From positions 434,001 through 498,000 of the forward strand of contig NZ_CP007520.1 of the NCBI RefSeq assembly GCF_000875755.1: 64,000 nucleotides of DNA, given 5' to 3'. Shown in pieces: positions 41,324 through 52,134 of the stretch; position 1 is the first letter of the stretch; each line of letters starts with the position of its first letter. Origin of the DNA: Mycoplasma yeatsii GM274B (lineage in GTDB: Bacteria > Bacillota_I > Bacilli_A > Mycoplasmatales > Mycoplasmataceae). The notes under the pieces are model-generated. The model did no database searches and was not told where the DNA came from. It worked only from the letters and a program-made list of their open reading frames with translations. The position numbers and the translations under genes are program-made.

Positions 41324-42238
41324 TTAAGAAGCATTATTCTCATCATCTGAAGGAATTTTAGGTGTTAAATGTTCTAAAAGGTCTTTTAGCATTTTGTCTA
41401 ATACTTCTAATTCTTTAATTTTCTGTTGAACATCTGCAGAAAGATTGTCATGTTCATTCTTTACCTTTATTAATAAATTTTTAATTTTAATAAATTTATT
41501 TAAAACAGACATAGCTTTTCATGAATCTTTAGTAATTTCTGAATCTATTGTTCCCATAAACATAACAAAATTATCTTCATCAAAAATAGCAATGTCATTT
41601 TTCAATTTATTTAATTCATTTACCTTAGATTGGAAGTGATTCATTATTTTTGAATTAGCTTTCTCTACTTTATCTAATATATTATTTGAAATAGTTAATA
41701 TAGCAGTAATTTTATTTCTAGTTAATAAATTATTGTAATCTTCTTTTATATTCATTAAATTTTTAAAATCTAATCCAGATTCTAATAATTTATCAATACT
41801 TATAGGAATTTCTTTTTCATTTTGTTCTAATTGTGTTTTAACATTTTCACTAAAATTTATTTCAACTTTATTATTTTTGACATTTAAAAATGCTAGATAA
41901 TATGTGATACTTCTACCTTCTAAATTAGTAGATTTTTTTGTTAACTTTACAACGTTTTGATAAATAGTTTTTGCTGTTTGGATATTAGTTTGTGTTGCTG
42001 AATTAATGTTTCTTACTTCTGTTTCTAAATCTTTTCTAATTCTTTCTGTTGTTCTAATTCTTGATTCAAGATCTTGTTTTAGTTTTTCACTTTCACGCAA
42101 TTGTTTTTCAAATAATATTTTTAAGTTTGATGTATTATTATTTTCTTTTGCTAATTTAATACTATACATTGTTCCTATAGAAGTTAAAGAACCTATAGCT
42201 AGCCCTGTAAATAATGTAAATAAATATTTTAATTTCAT
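41324..42238 (-). CDS. Anchored coiled-coil protein, paralog A
   Basis: A 304-aa protein. N-terminal MKLKYLFTLFTGLAIGSLTS is a signal anchor without a lipobox Cys. The rest is nearly all helical, with a coiled coil around residues 30-90 and a Leu-rich C terminus after one UGA Trp at residue 241. It is a clear paralog of the next gene upstream (shared MKLKYLF, long E/K helix, IxxILxxVxK helices). The protein probably projects from the membrane. Function unknown. Its promoter region holds a duplicated near-palindrome. Confidence 0.78.
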
Positions 42239-42395
42239 ATACTTTTCAAACCTCTATACCCTTTATAAAATTTTATTTATTGTTTAATTTTAAGTAACTT
42301 TGTCCTACTTTCATTAATTTTTCTTTTTTATTTTCTCTTACAAAAAAGACTTTAAATAGCATGCAAAGATTATATAATTAATGTTACATAATATT

Positions 42396-42442
42396 AATAT
42401 AGATATATTTGTCTTTAGAATATCAATATAGATATATTTGTC
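42396..42442 (-). promoter_or_regulatory. Direct repeat of a near-palindrome upstream of paralog A
   Basis: AATATAGATATATTTGTC occurs twice (42396-42413 and 42425-42442), 29 bp apart, about three helical turns. Each copy is close to a dyad (AATATA/TATATT). On the minus strand they lie upstream of a TATAAT (about 42378-42373) before the 304-aa gene, so they could be an operator. Confidence 0.5.
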
Positions 42443-42557
42443 CCTATTTTTAATAAAAGTTCTTATAATACACAAGGATAATAAAAACGATAACTAGTCA
42501 GAAATATTCTATGGTTTGCTAATAAATTAAATATAACCATAACGTTATCTATTCACA

Positions 42558-42585
42558 AAAATCTTACTTTTAAAGTAAGATTTTT
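42558..42585 (-). terminator. Terminator after coiled-coil paralog B
   Basis: AAAATCTTACTT pairs with AAGTAAGATTTT around a short loop and both sides carry A/T runs. The minus-strand stop lies 2 nt away. Confidence 0.85.
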
Positions 42586-42586
42586 A

Positions 42587-43537
42587 TTATTCTATTTGTC
42601 CTTCAGGAGTCATTGTTCCATCTCCAGAAGCCAAGGGTTGAGCTCCTTCACCATCTTTTTTTAAAATATTTATAAGTTGTTCTGTTCTGTTGTTTGCTTG
42701 AGTAAGATCTCTAATACCTTGGTTAACAGCATCACGAATTACATCATATTCATCTTTTGTAGATTTTAATAATTGAGCAATTTCTTTAATTTTATCTAAT
42801 GGAGATTTGTCATTTCATTTTCCTTGAGATGTGATTGAAGGGAATCTATCAAGTAAAGTATTAAGAGTTCTATTATCTACTCTGTTAAGTTCTTTTTTAA
42901 TGCTATCTAACTCATTTAATTGAGATTGTAGGAATTTAATTAACACGTCACTACCTTTTTGTGCCTCTGTTAATATTTTATTTATAACAGCAATTAATTG
43001 TCCAGTTTGTTGACTATTTACAAGATCTTTATATTTACTTTCGACAGATAATAATTCTTTTTCTCCTTCGTCTTTAACCCCTGTTTTTAATAAGTCTTTT
43101 AATTGAGGAATTTCTTTTTTCCCTTGCCCTACATTAGTAGTAACCGCACTTGAATGTACTATTTTACTTGATGACTCTTCAAAAATAACTAAGTAATATT
43201 TAATTGTTTCTTTTGCTAAATTTTGCATAGAATAAGTAGTTAATTTTACAGCATTAGCATATGCTTGTTCAGCTAAGCTAAGATTGTCTTTTAGACGTGA
43301 ATCTAGATTAACAAGTTCTCTTTGAATATTATCATTAATACCGTTTAATCTAGTTATTTGTGCTTCAAGTTTTTCTTTCATTTCATCACATTCACGTTTT
43401 TGTACTTCAAGTAAAACTTTTAAGTTTTGTATATCGGTGTTTTGTTTCATAACTTTAACACCATAAAGAGTTCCTCCAGCAGCAGATCCTCCTATAACTA
43501 GACCTGCAACTAGTGGAAATAAATATTTTAGTTTCAT
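42587..43537 (-). CDS. Anchored coiled-coil protein, paralog B
   Basis: A 316-aa protein with signal anchor MKLKYLFPLVAGLVIGGSAAG, then long helices with coiled-coil spacing (ECDEMKEKLEAQITRLNGIN) and a C-terminal tail GEGAQPLASGDGTMTPEG that is low in Lys and looks disordered. It is a paralog of the 304-aa protein. One UGA Trp occurs (SQGKWNDK). GGAGG precedes ATG 43537. A run of 15 A (T15 on the coding strand) lies about 90 nt upstream. The role is unknown; surface exposure is likely. Confidence 0.78.
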
Positions 43538-43786
43538 ATGATATATACCTCCACATGGATATTCTAAAAAATTTATTACCTATATTTTGTAAGCAAAAAA
43601 TACTTACTTTATTCATTGTCTTCTAAAAAAAAAAAAAAATAAAGACTTGATTTAATTCAAAAAATATGCATAAAAGTAATAAAAACCCCTTTTTAAGAAA
43701 ATTTATAGAGATTAGTTCAAATAAAAAAAGACTGATTTTAAATATTAAAAAAGAAAAAAATGTAACTGTAAATTTTACGGTGAAAA
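43538..43786. other. Intergenic region with a 15-nt homopolymer
   Basis: No gene is visible. Plus-strand A15 spans 43625-43639. TTGAAT lies on the minus strand at 43660-43655, but no -10 at normal spacing is evident. This region should carry the promoter of paralog B. Confidence 0.6.
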
Positions 43787-43816
43787 TAAAAAAATATATG
43801 ATTGTTAATCATATAT
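43787..43816 (-). terminator. Terminator after metalloprotease-like copy 2
   Basis: ATATATGATT (43794-43803) pairs with AATCATATAT (43807-43816); on the minus strand a T7 run follows. Confidence 0.82.
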
Positions 43817-43840
43817 TAGAGTTCAAAAATTAATATAAAA

Positions 43841-45496
43841 TTAGTGTTTTTTGCGTTTATGGAAAATAAATATTAAAGCAACAATACTGCTTGAAGAAAC
43901 TATAATAAGACTTATAAAAAGAACTATTTTTAAATTAATTATTTTACTTTGACTTTTATCAGAACTATATAAATTTCTTGGTTGATGTCTTGCTCAAAAA
44001 GCTTCATTAAATGATTTTTTATTTGCTTCAGCTTGTTCTTCGGTTTGAGCTAAAAAGTAATCTAAAATATGACCAAATTCATGATTAACAGTTTGAAAAA
44101 CATGATTTGAAGAAAATCAAGAATCTAAGAAACTATCTTTTGTATCTTTTTCACTAAAACTTTTTGTTCTAATAACTACATAACTAAAAATTGGTGAATT
44201 TTTGCCTTGCTTTTGTTCATTAATTCTAGTTAATGTAACTCCATTAACGCCTTGACTTGATCTTTTACCTAAATCTATAGTTTTATGATTTGTAATAATT
44301 AAATTTATAAAAATATCTTTAAATCTATTTTTAGTAATTTGTTCAACTTTATTAAATAATTTAACTAAAGTTTCTTTCAGGTCATTTTTACTAAATCACT
44401 CTTTTTGATCTAAAAACGTTTTATTATCTAAGTTATTGATGGTTTTTTCTAAATTAATTGCACTATGTAATTTAAAGTTAAATAAAGAGTTTTTCTTTCA
44501 ATGATTATTTAATTCACCAAAGCTTTTATACGTTGTTGCTTCTTCTTTATTATTTTTTTTACCTTTGAAAGGATTATATAATTGAGCATTAGCAAAAGAT
44601 TTTAGCATTGAACGAATTTCTAATATTGTTTCTAATGTCCCATTCTCATTAAATTCGATTTTTGATAATTCATTTTCACTTATCTCTATTACAGCTTTTC
44701 AAGGTTTTACATCAAAAAACGGTATATGTCTTTTAGATAAAAATAATTCTTCAGTGTATGTTTTATAGATATCTAAAGTAGTGTATTCTAATGTACTAGT
44801 TATATATTTAGGAGAAAAGAAACCAAAATCTTTATCTTTTTCATAACCTAAATCTTGAGAAGATAAATTAGTATTTTTTAAGAAGATATCATAACCAAAA
44901 AAGTTATCTTTTTTTCTTCTCTCTTCAAAATCTTCATTAATTTTTTCTTCAATTTTTTTTCACTTCTTTTTATCTAATATTCCACCAAGATTTTCACGTT
45001 TTAACTTTTGGAAAGTATTATTAAAGAAATGTTCTAATAAATAATAAGTGGTATTTTTCTGACTCTCATTACTTGAAATATATCTACTAAAACTTTCAGC
45101 AAAAAATTCCTCAGGTTCTGTACTTCCATATTTTGAAACAACTATAGCACTTGAAAGAAAAGCATATTTAAATTCTTCATTTTTTTCTTTTAAATTATCT
45201 ATTGGACGTGGTGCATCTTTTAATCCAATACGAATTAAGGCTTTAACGAGTTTATCATACCTCTGTCTATGTTCTTCATTATAACTAGCTGATGAATTTT
45301 TATATAAAAAATATCTTAAAGCGTGTCCACCTCAAGTAACGTGTTTGTTTTCATCAAAATCATTTTTATTTAAATCTGTGTTTTGAGTTATATGATAATT
45401 TGAATTAAATGTGTTTTTAGTTATATTAAAACTACTAGAAAATAAACTAGCTAAACTTATAAATATTAATAAAAATAAATTAAAGATTTTTTTCAT
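43841..45496 (-). CDS. Surface zinc-metalloprotease-like protein (copy 2)
   Basis: A 551-aa protein with N-terminal signal (MKKIFNLFLLIFISLASLFS), HEFGH at 472-476 followed by ILDYF, and a C-terminal membrane anchor (LKIVLFISLIIVSSSSIVAL) with tail HKRKKH, so it is probably tethered outside. EPEEFFAESFSRY (128-139) resembles the Glu-ligand motif of lethal-factor-like peptidases but precedes HExxH by about 340 residues. The same order occurs in copy 1 at 25.7 kb. Both share WGGHALRYFLYKNSSA near residue 55. Several UGA Trp are present. AGGAG precedes ATG 45496. Protease activity is inferred from motifs only. Confidence 0.75.
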
Positions 45497-45701
45497 TTAT
45501 TCTCCTAGTAACGTAAGTATTTATGTTTTAATGTTAATTAAATTATAAATTATACATCTTATAAAGTAAAACCTCGAAAAATTGATCTAGATAAATTTAG
45601 CTTTAATTAACTTATTATTTAATATTAATAATATAAGATATTTGTTAATAAATTTTATATTTGATAAACATATTATAATATCACAACTTCAAAAATACAT
45701 G

Positions 45702-45730
45702 TTGTATTTTTTTTTTTTTTTTGATGAAAT
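45702..45730 (+). promoter_or_regulatory. Possible homopolymer-spaced promoter
   Basis: TTGTAT (45702-45707) and TGAAAT (45725-45730) are 17 bp apart and the spacer is mostly the T16 run 45707-45722. The ATG of the coiled-coil lipoprotein is 25 nt downstream behind AGGAGG. An upstream TATAAT (45674-45679) is an alternative -10. Confidence 0.5.
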
Positions 45731-45754
45731 TAAATTGTAAACTAGGAGGTTAAC

Positions 45755-48457
45755 ATGAAAAAACTACTATGTATACTAACTTCAATTATGGGAACATCTT
45801 TAGCAGTATTACCTACTGCTTGTGAAACAATTAATACTCAAAAAGATGATTCTAAAACAAATGTAGAAGAGCAAATTAAACAATTAAAAGAAGAACAAGA
45901 AAAACATTTAAAACTAATAAGTCAATTAACTGAGCAAATCAATCAATTAACTAGTGATAAAACTCAACTTGAAAATCAATTACAAGCTAAAGAACAAGAA
46001 ATTAATGATTATCAAGAAATGATTCAAAAAAATGGTGAATTAACTAAATTACTTGGTGATGAAATTTCAAAAATGGAAAAACAATATAATAAAGAAGTTA
46101 TTGAAAACCAACAAGTTGTTGAAAAAATAACTAAAGCTTTAGAAGAGTATGTGAAATTAATTGAAAAACATCAAACTTCATCTATGGTGTTTTTACAATT
46201 ACATAGAAATACTATTGCCGAGTTAAACCAAAGAATTCAATCAAAAGATCTAAAAATTACTGATTTAACTCGTTTAAAACAAGAATTAACAAATAATAAT
46301 TCATCTTTACAAAGTCAATTAAGTTCAACAAAACAAGAATTAGAAACACTAAGATCTCAAAATACTCAAAATATCAACGCTTTAAGATTATCTAATGAAA
46401 AGGTAGCAAAATTAGAGGGTGAACTTTCAACTTTAAGAAGCGAGTTTTCTCAACTTGAACAAACTAAAACTCAACTTGAAAATCAATTACAACAAAAAGA
46501 ACAAGAAATTAATGATTATAAAGAAATGCTTCAAAAAAATGGTGAATTAACTAAATTACTTGGTGATGAAATTGAAGAAATTAAAAGACAGTACAATGTA
46601 GAGCTTATTGAAAATCAACAAACTGTTAGAAAAATAACTAAAGCTTTAGAAGAATATGTGAAATTAATTGAAAAATATAAAAATTCATCTGAGTTTTTCG
46701 AAGAATTAAATAGAAAAGCTATTGCTAAGTTTAAAGAAAAAATTCAATCAAAAGATCTTCAAATTGCTGATTTAACTCGTTTGAAAGAAGAATTGACAGA
46801 TAGTAATTCATCTTTACAAAGTCAATTAAGTTCAACAAAACAAGAATTAGCTAATACTAAACAAAGACTAGAACAACAAATTACACAACTTACTCAAGAC
46901 AAACAAAGATTATCTCAACAACTACAACAAAAAGAACAAGAATTTCAAAGAGAAAAACAAAGATTAGAAAGAGAATTAGGTTCAAAAACTACTGAAATTG
47001 AAAGAATAAAAACAGAATTGTCTACATTACGTACTAGAGCGGGACAACTTGAAACTCAAAATCAAGAATTAAACACAAAATGACAAGCATTAAATGCTCA
47101 ATTTAATTCAACAAAACAACAATTAGATACAGTTACAAGAGAAAGAAACGAAGCAAAACAAGCGTTAGAAACTGCAAATTCTAACTTAGCTAGTGCAAGA
47201 AGAACTCTAGAAAAAGAACAACAAAAAGCACAAAGATTAGAAACAGAATTGTCATCTATAAAAGGTAAAATCTCATCTGAAGAGAAAAATGTTAAAAAAG
47301 TTTGAGATGAAACCATCAAAAACACTGGATGAGAAAATGAAACTTATTCAAACTTATTTAATAGATTTAATAAAGAATTAAATAAAAGAGATGATATAGA
47401 ATTCAAATATAAATTAGCTGATATTAGTAAAGCTGGTCAAAAAGTTAAATCAGCAGATAAACAGTTAATAATTAAAAATAAATTTACAGAAATTAAATTA
47501 GACCTTGGAAAAGTTTATGCTTTAAAACAAACTAAACAAGAGCAAGGTAATGAATTAAAAGCGTTTGGTTACGATGAAAAAGGAAAAATGACTGAAGTAA
47601 GTAAAAATATCAACAAAGTTCCTGAATACCTACCTTGATTTATTACTGATTTAACAGGAATTTTCATTCAAAACACAAGCAATCAAATAAAAGGATTAGA
47701 AAAATGAAATACTGAAAATGTAACTAATATGACTGGAATGTTTTCTGAAACACCTAATTTTAATCAATCATTAAATCACTTTAATACTTCAAATGTAACT
47801 GATATGAACAGAATGTTTGATAGTGCATCTAAATTCAATGGAGATATTTCTAATTGAGATACTTCTAAAGTGAAAAATATGGAAGGTATGTTCGCTGAAG
47901 CAGTTGCATTTAACAAAGAAATATCAACAAAAGAAGTCGAAATTAAAGATAATAAATATATTGCATGAAATGTTTCTAATGTAATAAACATGAGCGATAT
48001 GTTTGCTGGTGCTACTGCATTTAATAAGAATATCTCTTCATGAGATACAATAAGAGTCAATACGATGGATGGAATGTTTGAACGTGCTAAATCATTTGAT
48101 CAAAATATATCAAATTGAAACGTTAATAACGTAGCAACTAATGAAAGATTTACTACTGATGCTCATGAAAAATTAGATCACACTAGAGTACCAGATAAGT
48201 TTGCTATAAAGGTTATTACAATTGAATTAGCTGAATTATTTAGAGATAAATTCAAAAATAAAATAACTTCTAATAAAACTTATAATGATATCTTAGAAGA
48301 CTTCAAAAAAGAAAATAAACTTAGTGGGGTATTTTTAAGAAAAATCCCAGGTGTAGATCCTCAATCTAAACCAAAATCTAACATAGATATATTAATTGAA
48401 GTTGTCTATAAATCTAATGTTTTCCAAGTTGGTGTAAATGTTGGAACAATAAAATAA
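45755..48457 (+). CDS. Large coiled-coil lipoprotein with DUF285 repeats
   Basis: A 900-aa lipoprotein: signal peptide ending LPTAC (Cys23), a very long Gln/Glu/Lys coiled coil (about residues 35-500), then about 5 DUF285 repeats (WNTENVTNMTGMF, WDTSKVKNMEGMF and so on, roughly 640-780) and a C-terminal globular region ending VFQVGVNVGTIK. The coiled coil contains a 169-residue duplication (507-bp offset; QLENQLQxKEQEINDYxEM seen at about 69 and 238). The design suggests a stalk carrying repeat domains away from the membrane. UGA Trp codons occur only after residue 442. AGGAGG precedes the ATG; a T16 tract lies just upstream. Confidence 0.85.
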
Positions 48458-48461
48458 TTTA

Positions 48462-48490
48462 ACAAGAACAAGAATGTTCTTGTTTTTTTT
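48462..48490 (+). terminator. Terminator after the coiled-coil lipoprotein
   Basis: ACAAGAACA (48462-48470) pairs with TGTTCTTGT (48475-48483), followed by T8. Confidence 0.88.
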
Positions 48491-48541
48491 GTTCTAAAAT
48501 ATTTCTTTTATTTAAATAACTTACATATTTTAAGATATAAA

Positions 48542-48567
48542 AAACTCACAAAAATATTTGTGAGTTT
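48542..48567 (-). terminator. Terminator after the small lipoprotein
   Basis: AAACTCACAAA (48542-48552) pairs with TTTGTGAGTTT (48557-48567); on the minus strand it runs into TTTTATA. Confidence 0.8.
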
Positions 48568-48588
48568 GTATTTTATACATTATTTCTA

Positions 48589-48900
48589 TTAGCTTGCCAC
48601 AGTTTCGCTTGAATCTGCTCCACCAGCTCCTGATGATGCACCACTAGCTGCTGGTTGTCCATTAGTTCCACCATCACCTGGTTGCATTTCTCCGCTAGTT
48701 CCACCATTTCCTGGAGCTGTTGAAGGTTGTTCGGCATCTTCTTCTTTTTTATCTTCTTCTTTTCCTTCTCCGTCTTTTTTCTCATCTTTAGCAGGATCTT
48801 TTTTCTCTGGTTGTTTAGCTTCAGTTTTACATGCAACTGCAACTGCACCAGTTGTAGCAACCATTGTAACTGATCCTAAGATTGTTAATAATTTTTTCAT
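48589..48900 (-). CDS. Small variable-type surface lipoprotein
   Basis: A 103-aa lipoprotein: signal peptide MKKLLTILGSVTMVATTGAV...AVAC (Cys24), an acidic Lys/Glu/Asp stretch, then a low-complexity Gly/Ser/Ala/Pro tail. This is the layout of the variable lipoproteins of the M. mycoides cluster (Vmm/Vmc type). ATG 48900 is preferred to ATG 48918, because GAAAGG lies at proper distance only for the inner one. The tail is GC-richer than its surroundings. Transcription probably depends on a promoter whose spacer is an A18 run. Confidence 0.85.
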   Translation of the reverse strand: MKKLLTILGSVTMVATTGAVAVACKTEAKQPEKKDPAKDEKKDGEGKEEDKKEEDAEQPSTAPGNGGTSGEMQPGDGGTNGQPAASGASSGAGGADSSETVAS

Positions 48901-48975
48901 AAAATCTGTGCCTTTCATAAATCTAAAATATATTTTGAATTTAAATTAAGTACAAACATATCTGTACTTAACTTG

Positions 48976-49006
48976 ATTCTATTTTTTTTTTTTTTTTTTG
49001 ATTCAA
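48976..49006 (-). promoter_or_regulatory. Promoter with an A18 spacer (phase-variation candidate)
   Basis: On the minus strand -35 TTGAAT (49006-49001) and -10 TAGAAT (48981-48976) are separated by 19 bp consisting of one C and 18 consecutive A (48999-48982). Slippage in the run would change the spacing directly. Confidence 0.75.
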
Positions 49007-49078
49007 GCAAATTACAAATAATTCAAAATAGCTTAAACAAAATAAAAAGTTATAACCTCTAACGGTTATAACTTCCAA

Positions 49079-50803
49079 CTATTTAAGTTTAATATTTAAT
49101 TCATCTAATTGAGCATCACTTACATAATCAGGAGCATTACTCATAGGATCAACTCCAGATGCATTTTTAGGAAACGCAATTACATCTCTAATTGAATTAG
49201 TGTTTGATAAAATCATTGCAATTCTATCTAAACCTCAAGCAATACCAGCATGATAAGGAGCACCATATTTATAAGCATTCATAAATCATCCAAAGTTCAT
49301 TTCTACTTTGTCAGGAGTTAATTCAATTGCATTAAACATTCTTTTTTGAATATCTGGATTTGTAATACGTTGGCTTCCTCCACCAATTTCAAATCCATTC
49401 ATAACTAAATCATATGCATAAGCTAAAGCATCTTTTTTATTAGTATCAAAATCATTTAAAGATTCAGTTTTAGGCATTGTAAATGGATGATGTGCTGCAA
49501 CATAACGTTGTTCTTCTTCACTGTATTCAAATAAAGGAAAATCAACAACTCATAATAATTTAAATTCATCAGCTTTTGCTAAATCAAACATTTTAGCTAA
49601 ACAAATTCTAACGGCTCCCATAGCTTGAGAAATTTTATCGTATTTTCCAAAATTCATTAAAATAGTCGCATCAGTTTGAATATTAAATTCTTTAATTAGA
49701 TCTTGTTTTTCTTGATCAGATAATTGACTTGCTAAACTTCCAGATCAAGTGTTATTTTCAATTTTTACAAATCCTAAAGAATTAAATCCAAATTGTCTTA
49801 CTTGTTCAACTGCTTGTTCAATTTGTTTTTTAGTTAATAATTTATCTATACAAACTGCTCTTATAACTTGATCATCTATATTTGCAAACATTTTTACATT
49901 AGTATTTTTAAAAATATCATTTAAAGTATGAATTTTTAAATCATATCTTAAATCAGGTTTATCAATACCATATAAATCAATTGCATCTTTATAGCTTAAT
50001 CTTAAAAGATCATCTTTTATTTCATAACCTTTAATATCTAGTAAAACTTTTTTAATTAGTTTTTCAGCTAGATTCATAACATCATCACCAGTTGCAAAAC
50101 TCATTTCTAAATCTAATTGAGTGAATTCTGGTTGACGATCGATTCTTAAATCTTCATCTCTAAAACATCTAACTATTTGATAGTATCTGTCAATTCCTGA
50201 AATCATTAATAATTGTTTAAATAATTGTGGTGATTGAGGTAAGGCATAAAATTTATTTTTATTTAATCTTGATGGTACTAAAAAATCTCTTGCTCCTTCT
50301 GGAGTTGATTTTGCAAAATAAGGAGTTTCAACTTCTAAAAAATCATTACTATTTAAAAAGTTTCTAATTACATGATTTAGTTTAGCTCTTGTAATTAAAT
50401 TTTGTTGCATTTCAGGTCTTCTTAGATCTAAATAACGATAAGTCATTCTAGTATCTTCAGTAGTTGAAATATTATCTTCAATCATAAAAGGAGTTAGTTC
50501 TGATTTATTAATAACTGAAATATTTTCAACTTTAACTTCAATTTCTCCAGTTTGTAATTCAAGATTTTTTGATTGTCTTTCAACTACAAGTCCTGTTATT
50601 TCAATTACATATTCAGTTTTAAGATTAACTAATTGTTCTTTAAAAGAATCATCTAAAACTAATTGAGTTATACCATATCTATCTCTTAGATCGATAAAAG
50701 TCATAGCTCCCATTTTTCTAATTTTTCTAATTCAACCTTGTAATAATACTTTTTGACCAATATTAGAAATATTTAATTGACCACACGTATGAGTTCTTTT
50801 CAT
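49079..50803 (-). CDS. aspS: Aspartyl-tRNA synthetase
   Basis: A class II synthetase that charges tRNA-Asp. The 574-aa protein has an N-terminal anticodon-binding OB fold ([20 protein letters not shown]), motif 2 [22 protein letters not shown], the bacterial GAD insertion, and motif 3 near GYGIAFDR-type sequence at the C terminus (AGIAWGLDRIAM region, with UGA Trp). It starts 9 nt after hisS. hisS-aspS is the usual firmicute pair. Confidence 0.95.
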
Positions 50804-50812
50804 AATTTTCAC

Positions 50813-52066
50813 CTATTTTTTCATTTCACTAATTCATTTTTCTAAAGTATAACTAATTTGATCATTAGTTTGTTTATTTTTAACTATAAAACTATTAGTT
50901 TCTGCTTCTTTGCTTCCTAAAACAATAACGTTTTTAGAATTAAATTTATCAGCTTGTTTAAATGCTGATTTTAAAGATTTATGCATATTGTTTGTGTCAC
51001 ATTTTAAGTTATTTGATCTAGCTAATTTTAAAATTTGTTGATTTAATAAAATAGCATCATCATTTAAACAAATAGTGTATAAATCTAAACTATCATCAAT
51101 ATTATCAATATCTATATTATTTTCATCTAAAGTAATTAGAATTCTTTCTAATCCCATTCCAAAACCACAAGCAGGTATATCTATATTTCCTATTTCTGAA
51201 ACTAAATTATTATATCTTCCACCTGCAATTAAAGTTTGTTGACTACCTAATCCTTTATTTACATATTTAATTTCAAAAATAAATCCAGTGTAATAATCTA
51301 AACCTCTAACTAATTTATCATCGATTACTGTTTTAATGTTTAATTGATCTAAAGTTTTAATTGTTATATCAAATCTTTGTTTTTGATCATCACTTAAAAA
51401 GTCTTTCATTTTAACTACATTATCAAATTTATCACTATCAATTTTACAATCTAAAACTCTTAAAGTATTTTTATTAATTCTTGTTTGACAATCATTACAT
51501 AAATCAAATTGTTGTAAATATTTTTTTAATTCAACAATATAAGCTTGTCTTTCTTTTCCTGTTAGTAAATAATTAACTACTATTTCAACTTTATCAGCTA
51601 ATTGTAATTTCAAAATAATATCATAAGCAATCGATAGAACTTCAACATCTTGTTGAATATCATCACTTCCAAAACTTTCAATTCCTAATTGGTGGAACTG
51701 TCTATTTCTTCCTGTTTGAGGTCTTTCATATCTAAACATTGGTGATATATAATAAGTTTTAAATGGTAAGTTTTCTTGATTGTATAATTTATTTTCAAGT
51801 AATGCTCTTACAGTTGGTGCTGTTCCTTCAGGTTTTAATACAAATTCTCTTTGTTTTTTATCAGTAAATTCATACATTTCTTTAGAAACAATATCACTAG
51901 TTTCTCCAACACTTCTTACAAATAATTCTTTTGATTCAAAAATTGGAGTTCTTATTTCTGAGTAATTATAACAACTTAATATTTCTCTTAATTTGTTTTC
52001 TAAAACTCTTCATTTTTTTGCTTCTTTTAAAAATATATCTTGAGTTCCTCTTGGTTTTTGAATCAT
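50813..52066 (-). CDS. hisS: Histidyl-tRNA synthetase
   Basis: A class II synthetase for tRNA-His. The 417-aa protein starts MIQKPRGTQDIF (the HisS PxGTxD signature), has motif 2 FRYERPQTGRNRQFHQLGIE, histidine motifs LVRGLDYYTGFIFE and GGRYNNL, and motif 3 ACGFGMGLERI. UGA Trp codons lie near both ends. AAAGGAGC precedes ATG 52066, with a TATAAT (about 52101-52096) upstream, separate from the small RNA beyond. Confidence 0.96.
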
Positions 52067-52134
52067 ATAACGCTCCTTTAATATATAACAATTAAATTAT
52101 AAACTAAACAATTTTATTAGATAACTAAATTATA

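Noticed and set aside
41281..48900. Island as a prophage or integrative element
   Set aside because: No integrase, TraE/TraG, replication or phage structural gene is visible. The genes look like resident surface-protein genes.
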